This document shows positions 59,483 to 64,000 of a DNA stretch of 64,000 nucleotides, piece by piece; within the stretch, counting starts at the first letter, position 1, and the number at the start of each line of letters is the position of its first letter. Source of the DNA: Bradyrhizobium sp. SRS-191 (GTDB lineage Bacteria; Pseudomonadota; Alphaproteobacteria; Rhizobiales; Xanthobacteraceae); NCBI RefSeq assembly GCF_024586915.1, contig NZ_JANBVS010000011.1, positions 186,001-250,000 on the forward strand, written 5' to 3'. Under the pieces are notes generated by a model. The model searched no databases and was not told the DNA's origin. It saw only the letters and a list, made by a program, of their open reading frames with translations. The position numbers were made by a program, and so were the translations under genes.

Positions 59483-59898
59483 CGCCTGCACGGCGCGCCC
59501 GGATTCCGGCGCGCCTCGAGCGGTGGGCGGAAAACCGCCGCACGCTGCTGTTGTTGCGATGATCTCAAGCTTTGAATGAGGTTCCAGCCGGAGGCGCGGT
59601 GATCGCCGCGCGCTCGAGCCGGCCGCATGCATGCGGCCATCCGCCAGATGTGCATCACGACTTCGACAGACAGATCGTAAAGCAGCGCGCCGACCTCATT
59701 GGTCAGTCTGCCGTAAGCCTGCGACGGCAATAGGCTCGCGTCTCATCGGACGAATTCTGGTGAGACACATAGCGGGCCGCGTTCCGGCCCCATCGGATGC
59801 CACGTCATCGGACCTGTGGCGGCGTCCGGATGTCACCGACGTTACGAATTCGACATTCGCCCGCAGCGATGGGCGGATGATCGACAAGGAGTTGTTAC
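59483..59898. other. Intergenic with hairpin and perfect palindrome
   Basis: No gene is convincing in these 416 bases. GGCGCGCC (59492-59499) and GGCGCGCC (59508-59515) form a hairpin just after the AsmA-like stop, without a T run. GGCCGCATGCATGCGGCC (59621-59638) is a perfect 18-base palindrome. AAGGAG at 59885-59890 is the ribosome site of the SH3 gene. Confidence 0.5.
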
Positions 59899-60381
59899 GT
59901 GAAAGCCAAGCTTCTCTTTCAGATGGCCGCAGTGCTGATCGTCGTGGGCCTGAGTCATGAGGCCGGCGCCGCCGAACATGAAGGCTACGCCGGGGTCAAC
60001 CTGAACGTTCGATCCGGACCAAACGTGCGATTCCCCGCGGTCGGTGTCCTCGGAGCAGGGTCGTCGCTGACGATTCACGGCTGCCTCAGAGGCTACAGGT
60101 GGTGTGACGTCAGTGCTTCCGGACTTCGCGGCTGGGCGTCGGGCGCCCACATTCAGTTCACCTACGAGACACGGCGCGTCTACGTTCCCGCCTATGCGCC
60201 GCGGATCGATCTCCCTGTCCTGACCTTCCAGATCAATACCTATTGGCAGGACCATTACCGCGAACTGCCGCTGTACGGCGACTTGCCCCAGTGGACCGAC
60301 TATCATTGGGAGGAGAGCGATCTGCCGCCGGGGTGGCGCGACAATTGGGACGACGACTATGTCGGTCACGAATATGAGTGA
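59899..60381 (+). CDS. Secreted bacterial SH3-domain protein
   Basis: Starts at GTG 59899, eight bases after AAGGAG, giving 160 residues. A signal peptide (MKAKLLFQMAAVLIVVGLSH ending AGAAEH) is followed by a bacterial SH3 domain (about 26-88): GVNLNVRSGPNVRFPAVGVL, HGCLRGYRWCDVSASGLRGW. The two Cys residues (CLRGYRWC) can pair, as often in this family. The C-terminal half is rich in Trp, Tyr and Asp (TYWQDHYRELPLYGDLPQW, WREDNWDDD-like end). It probably binds the wall or another periplasmic partner. It stands alone with its own terminator. Confidence 0.82.
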   Translation: MKAKLLFQMAAVLIVVGLSHEAGAAEHEGYAGVNLNVRSGPNVRFPAVGVLGAGSSLTIHGCLRGYRWCDVSASGLRGWASGAHIQFTYETRRVYVPAYAPRIDLPVLTFQINTYWQDHYRELPLYGDLPQWTDYHWEESDLPPGWRDNWDDDYVGHEYE

Positions 60382-60474
60382 CGCCGGCGCGTAAAGCCCG
60401 CTGGCGGGGGCCGTGGGGCGGGCTGAACTGCCCCGCGGCGAGGCCGTCTCTCCGGGGATCAAGCATCATCGTCG

Positions 60475-60511
60475 AGCAGATCGCTGCATCTCGCGGCGAT
60501 CTGCTTTGTTC
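60475..60511 (+). terminator. Rho-independent terminator of the SH3 gene
   Basis: AGCAGATCGC (60475-60484) pairs with GCGATCTGCT (60496-60505), a 10-bp stem with an 11-base loop, followed by TTGTTC. It lies about 95 bases beyond the stop. Confidence 0.6.
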
Positions 60512-60576
60512 GTCTGGCGGGAATGCGTGACGGAGAGGGATCGTTCGCGCGACACGGCTCGAGCAGATCAAACTCA

Positions 60577-62256
60577 TCAGGCCGCTCTGACACCTGCCAG
60601 GAACGTGTTCACTTCGCGCGACAATTGTTCGGCCTGCTTGGAAAGGTTGCCGGCGGCGATCAGGACGTGGCCTGCGGCGCTGCCGGTCTCATGGGCCGCA
60701 GTCGAGACGCCGCCGATATTGGCGGTGACGTCGCGCGTGGCCTGTGCCGTCTGGGTGACGTTGCGCGCGATCTCGGCGGTGGCCGTTCCCTGCTCCTCGA
60801 TGGCGGACCCGATCGTCGCGGCAATCGCGGAGACTTCCTCGATGGTCAGGGTGATGCCGTCGAGCGCGCCGACCGCTTCGCGCGTCGCGTTCTGGATCTG
60901 GGCAATGCGGTCACCGATCTCCTGCGTCGCCTGCGCGGTCTGGCTGGCGAGGCTCTTCACTTCGGCGGCGACCACCGCGAAGCCGCGCCCGGCTTCGCCG
61001 GCCCGCGCCGCCTCGATCGTCGCGTTGAGCGCCAGCAGGTTGGTCTGGCCTGCGATGCTGGAGATCAGTTCGGCGACGTGCTCGATCTGCTTGGCGCCGT
61101 CAGCCAGGGCGCGGACGATCCCGTCGGTATGGCGCGCGCTCTCGACGGCCCGGCCGGTGACCTCGGCGGACTGGGCGACCTGACGGCTGATCTCGGTGAT
61201 CGAGGAGGTCAATTCTTCCGCAGCGGTGGCCACGGTCTGCACGCGCGAACTCGCCTCCGTCGCGGCGGAGCTCACGGCGGTGGCGCGCGCATTGGTGCTC
61301 TCGGCCGTGCCGGTCATCGATTTCGCGGTGGCTTCGAGCTCTCCGGCGCCGGAGGCCATCAGCGCTACGAGTTGACCGACAGAGGCATCGAAACGATCGG
61401 CCATGGCGATCAGCGCCTCGCGCTTTTCGGCTTCGCTGCGCTGCTTGGACGCCGCCTGGTCCTGCTCGAGCGTGCGCGCGGTCATCGCGGTCTTGCGCAG
61501 CACCTCCAACGTCTCGGCCATGCGGCCGATCTCGTCCCGGCGCTCGGTCTCGGCCACCGGCTGCTCGAGCCGCCCGCCGGCGACGTCCTGCATGCGGTCC
61601 TTCAGCCGATGCAGACCGCCGACCACGTTGTGCGAGATCAGGAACGACAGGACGCCGAGCAGCACCAGCAGCGCCGCACCGATCCCGGCGAGCCGCATCA
61701 GCAGTGCGTAGACGTCCGCCTCGATGTCGTCGACATAGAGCCCATAGCTCATGACGATGTTCCATGGCGTGAAAGCGCGGACGAAGACGACTTTGCGCAG
61801 CGGCTCGGTCTGGCCAGGCCGTGGATAGAGATACGAAGTCGTGCTGCCTTCGGGCTTCTGCTGCGCGGCCTTGATCTGCGCATCGGCGATCAGAACGCCG
61901 TTGGCGTCCTTGGTGCCGAGGATCTTGCCTTCCAGCTTTTCATTCGCCGCGTTCAGAAGCAGCGCCGAATCCGGCGCGTTATAGGCAATCGGATAGCCCT
62001 GGCCGTTGTTGAACGTCATCCGCCGCGCCAGGTAGCGGAACTTGTTCTTGGCTTCCTCGACCGTCATCTTTCCTGCCGCAACCTCGGTTTGCAGCGTTTC
62101 TGCGAGCCCATAGACGAGGTCGACCGCCGTGTGCATCTGGGTGATGCGGTCTTCCAGCATGCGCGCGCGGCTGAGCCAACCGGCGACGGCGACGATCGCG
62201 ATCACCGTCGCGATGGCCAGGATCACCATGCTTGCAAGCTTGGTGCGGAACTTCAT
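60577..62256 (-). CDS. Methyl-accepting chemotaxis protein with Cache sensor
   Basis: The ATG at 62256 (MKFRTKLASMVILAIATVIA) gives 559 residues; a GTG at 62274 with GAGGA four bases before it is a credible alternative. A membrane helix (about 7-28), a periplasmic single-Cache domain (about 35-185; EEAKNKFRYLARRMTFNNGQ, GYPIAYNAPDSALLLNAA, KVVFVRAFTPWNIVMSYGLY), a second helix (about 190-212), HAMP (about 215-270), and the signalling domain (tip IAGQTNLLALNATIEAARAG) follow. sCache_2 domains often bind carboxylates. It lies downstream of the MFS gene on the same strand. Confidence 0.88.
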   Translation of the reverse strand: MKFRTKLASMVILAIATVIAIVAVAGWLSRARMLEDRITQMHTAVDLVYGLAETLQTEVAAGKMTVEEAKNKFRYLARRMTFNNGQGYPIAYNAPDSALLLNAANEKLEGKILGTKDANGVLIADAQIKAAQQKPEGSTTSYLYPRPGQTEPLRKVVFVRAFTPWNIVMSYGLYVDDIEADVYALLMRLAGIGAALLVLLGVLSFLISHNVVGGLHRLKDRMQDVAGGRLEQPVAETERRDEIGRMAETLEVLRKTAMTARTLEQDQAASKQRSEAEKREALIAMADRFDASVGQLVALMASGAGELEATAKSMTGTAESTNARATAVSSAATEASSRVQTVATAAEELTSSITEISRQVAQSAEVTGRAVESARHTDGIVRALADGAKQIEHVAELISSIAGQTNLLALNATIEAARAGEAGRGFAVVAAEVKSLASQTAQATQEIGDRIAQIQNATREAVGALDGITLTIEEVSAIAATIGSAIEEQGTATAEIARNVTQTAQATRDVTANIGGVSTAAHETGSAAGHVLIAAGNLSKQAEQLSREVNTFLAGVRAA

Positions 62257-62399
62257 GTGGCTGAGCAGGGTCACGGCGTCCTCATTGTTCTTGTTGTCAG
62301 GACAACTACCACCAAGCTGCTTACTAATCATGAATACGTGATTAGTCGGCGCCGTCCACTATGTGGACGGGCATCTTCAGGCCGGCGATCGGCGCGCGG

Positions 62400-63662
62400 C
62401 TACCTGCGCAGGGCAGGAACCACAAGGAACGGGATCATGCCGATGATGACGCTGACGAGCGCCAGCAGAATGACGGCATCATAGCCGTGCGTCAGGTCGT
62501 GAATGACGCCGCCGCTCCATGACCCCAGCGCCGAGCCGAGCCCGCTGCCGATGGTGATGGTGCCGTAGATGGTGCCGAGCCGCTTGCCGCGGAAGATCTT
62601 CATCGCGGTGGCGGACAACAGCGGGCCGCGCGAGCCGATCATGCTGCCGAAGCAGACGACGAAGCCGGTGAGGAGAAAGATGTTGGGCCAGACTTGCAGC
62701 GCCCACAGCATCAGGATGCCCGCGATCGATACCGCGTAGGAGAACAGCACCGACGGCCTGCGCCCGATCAGCCCGTCGAGCGCGGAGACCCCGAGCATGC
62801 CGAACAGCAGCACGACGCCGGAGAAGCCCCAGGCGGTGGCAGCCTGCAGCGGCGCGAAGCCGGCATCGATCAGATAGGCGACGACTTGCGGCGCGATCGC
62901 GTACATGCCGACGGCGGTGAAGAAGAAGGTCGAGAACAGCGCCCAGAAGGCGTGGTGACGCAGCGCCCGTGACAACGTCCAGGCATCGTCGGCGAGTTCG
63001 TCGGCCAGCGGTTTCGTCACGTGCGGCGCACCGGCGGCGAACAGTCGCCACGGCAGCAGCGCCAACGGCACCAGCAGGATGAAGGCGGCGGCGCCGAACG
63101 TCTGATAGGCGCTGCGCCAGCCGATGGCGTCGATCAGGAGCTGCGAGCCCGGCAACAGCAGCAGCACGCCGGCGCCGGTGGCGGAATAGATCACCGCCAT
63201 GGCGGTCGACAGCTTGGCGCCGAACCAGCGGCCGAGCAGAATCGAGTTCGGGACGTTGCCGATCAGCGCGATGCCGATGCCCACGCACAGCCCGATACTG
63301 AGCTGGAACTGCCACAGCGCCTTCGCCTGCGCGGCCGCTGTGAAGGCTGACCCCAGCAGCAGCAGGCCAAGCGCAAACACGGCGCGTGGTCCGGAGTGGT
63401 CGAACAGCCGGCCGATGACAGGCGCGGCGAGGCCGCCGGCCAAGGCGGTCATCGAATAGATCGAGACCACCTCGGAGCGATCCCAGCCAAAGTTGTCGGA
63501 GATCGGCTTGAGGAAGACGGTGAAGCTCTCGCCAAGCCCGCGGCCGAGCACGGACAGCGCGAAGCAAAGGCCCAGCACGACGAATGCCGTCCGCCCCGCC
63601 TGAGGCGGCGGGATCGGCGTCTCCTCGACTTGCGCAGGCTCTGGCGGCGCGCTGATCGTCAT
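62400..63662 (-). CDS. Major facilitator superfamily transporter
   Basis: The ATG at 63662 (MTISAPPEPAQVEETPIPPP) gives 420 residues with about twelve membrane helices. The family motif between helices 2 and 3 reads GLAAPVIGRLFDHSGPRAVF, and LFGMLGVSALDGLIGRRPSV is its counterpart between helices 8 and 9. The pattern fits the oxalate/formate or monocarboxylate-like MFS branch. The substrate is unknown. An upstream ATG 12 codons earlier is less likely. It lies between tyrS and a Cache chemoreceptor gene on the same strand, and the receptor may sense what this carrier moves; that is inference. Confidence 0.85.
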   Translation of the reverse strand: MTISAPPEPAQVEETPIPPPQAGRTAFVVLGLCFALSVLGRGLGESFTVFLKPISDNFGWDRSEVVSIYSMTALAGGLAAPVIGRLFDHSGPRAVFALGLLLLGSAFTAAAQAKALWQFQLSIGLCVGIGIALIGNVPNSILLGRWFGAKLSTAMAVIYSATGAGVLLLLPGSQLLIDAIGWRSAYQTFGAAAFILLVPLALLPWRLFAAGAPHVTKPLADELADDAWTLSRALRHHAFWALFSTFFFTAVGMYAIAPQVVAYLIDAGFAPLQAATAWGFSGVVLLFGMLGVSALDGLIGRRPSVLFSYAVSIAGILMLWALQVWPNIFLLTGFVVCFGSMIGSRGPLLSATAMKIFRGKRLGTIYGTITIGSGLGSALGSWSGGVIHDLTHGYDAVILLALVSVIIGMIPFLVVPALRR

Positions 63663-63718
63663 GGCTGTCAGGGAGCGCCGTTCGGCGCGCCCTGACAAGC
63701 AGGCAAAAGCGAATGCGG

Positions 63719-64000
63719 CTATGCAGGCTTGACCAGCACGTGGCGCTTCTTGCCGAGCGACAGCTTGATCACGCCCTCGCTGGTCAGCTCCGCCCTTGTC
63801 AGCGCCATCTTCTCGTCGGTGACCGCGACGTCGTTGACGCGCAGGCCGCCGCCCTTGATCTGGCGGCGAGCCTCGCCGTTGGAAGCGACGAGGCCGGCCT
63901 TGACGAAGGCGTTGAGCACGCCGAGGCCTGCGTCGAGCTCACTTTTGGCGACCTCGACCGTCGGCAGGTTCTCGGCGATGGCGCCTTCCTCGAAGGTGCG
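63719..64000 (-). CDS. tyrS: Tyrosyl-tRNA synthetase, C-terminal part (runs off window)
   Basis: The minus strand is open from the window edge to a stop at 63719, giving the last 93 residues. RTFEEGAIAENLPTVEVAKS begins the link to the tRNA-binding S4 domain, and LLNAFVKAGLVASNGEAR-type sequence with RRQIKGGGLRVNDVAVTDEK and IKLSLGKKRHVLVKP is the S4-like fold at the C-terminus of bacterial TyrRS. The catalytic domain lies outside the window. The gene charges tRNA-Tyr. Confidence 0.92.
   Translation of the reverse strand, partial: RTFEEGAIAENLPTVEVAKSELDAGLGVLNAFVKAGLVASNGEARRQIKGGGLRVNDVAVTDEKMALTRAELTSEGVIKLSLGKKRHVLVKPA

Noticed and set aside
56432..59632. A frame of over 1000 codons antisense to the AsmA-like gene
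   Set aside because: High-GC third positions leave the opposite strand open; the translation is Arg/Ala/Val-rich without motifs.
60523..62484. A long plus-strand frame inside the Cache chemoreceptor
   Set aside because: Antisense shadow; the opposite strand has complete Cache, HAMP and signalling domains.

Overview
The window is high-GC chromosomal DNA from an alphaproteobacterium, most likely Bradyrhizobium or a close relative. This is inferred from the gene neighbourhoods (accC-accB-aroQ near aat and a DUF2155 gene; mrcA-prfB; RNase E facing dctA), from the protein families (DUF1236, DUF2155, TcuAB, DUF1629) and from dispersed palindromic repeats of the kind common in that genus. No rRNA, tRNA, CRISPR array, prophage or intact insertion sequence was seen. 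Antisense shadow reading frames are long because of the base composition.

Layout. 1-4.8 kb: a partial ketopantoate-reductase-like gene, a YitT membrane protein, an aspartate/tyrosine aminotransferase, an esterase coupled to a small unknown gene, and an SDR, all on the minus strand. 5-9.8 kb: a DUF2155 secreted protein, aat, and a three-gene signalling operon (CHASE3 kinase, single-domain receiver, receiver-HisKA_2 kinase) with ATGA overlaps. 9.9-12.4 kb: accC, accB and a type II dehydroquinase homologue that has lost several catalytic residues. 12.6-16.9 kb: a DUF1236 protein and the tcuAB tricarballylate oxidation genes, divergent from a GntR regulator with a perfect GTATAC-N4-GTATAC operator candidate between them.

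16.9-22.2 kb is an accessory, more AT-rich stretch. It holds small orphan genes (Sel1-like, DUF1629/Imm11-like immunity protein, a small secreted Cys protein), two kinds of dispersed repeat, palindromic MITE-like units and one copy of a roughly 400-bp multi-hairpin element. A second copy of that element lies at 44.1-44.5 kb, and several stems are kept by paired changes between the copies.

22.2-41.7 kb is mostly core: a DsbA-like thiol oxidoreductase, an M48 metalloprotease with TPRs, an aminotransferase, dctA, RNase E with a His/Asp-rich insertion, an AmiC-type amidase, PBP1A, prfB read through a programmed +1 frameshift, a beta-hydroxyacid dehydrogenase, a DMT exporter, upp, and a Kef-type antiporter.

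41.7-64 kb: a PAS-4HB chemoreceptor, a LysM protein, a MocR regulator divergent from an aminotransferase and a cystathionine beta-lyase-like gene, a copper-type TonB receptor with a DUF2946 partner, an M23 peptidase, a Bcp peroxiredoxin with a histone-H1-like tail, a very large AsmA/YhdP-like envelope protein, an SH3 secreted protein, a Cache chemoreceptor, an MFS carrier, and the 3' end of tyrS. Cell-envelope building (amidase, PBP1A, M23, M48, LysM, AsmA) and amino-acid or carboxylate use (aminotransferases, DctA, TcuAB, MetC-like) are the recurring themes.
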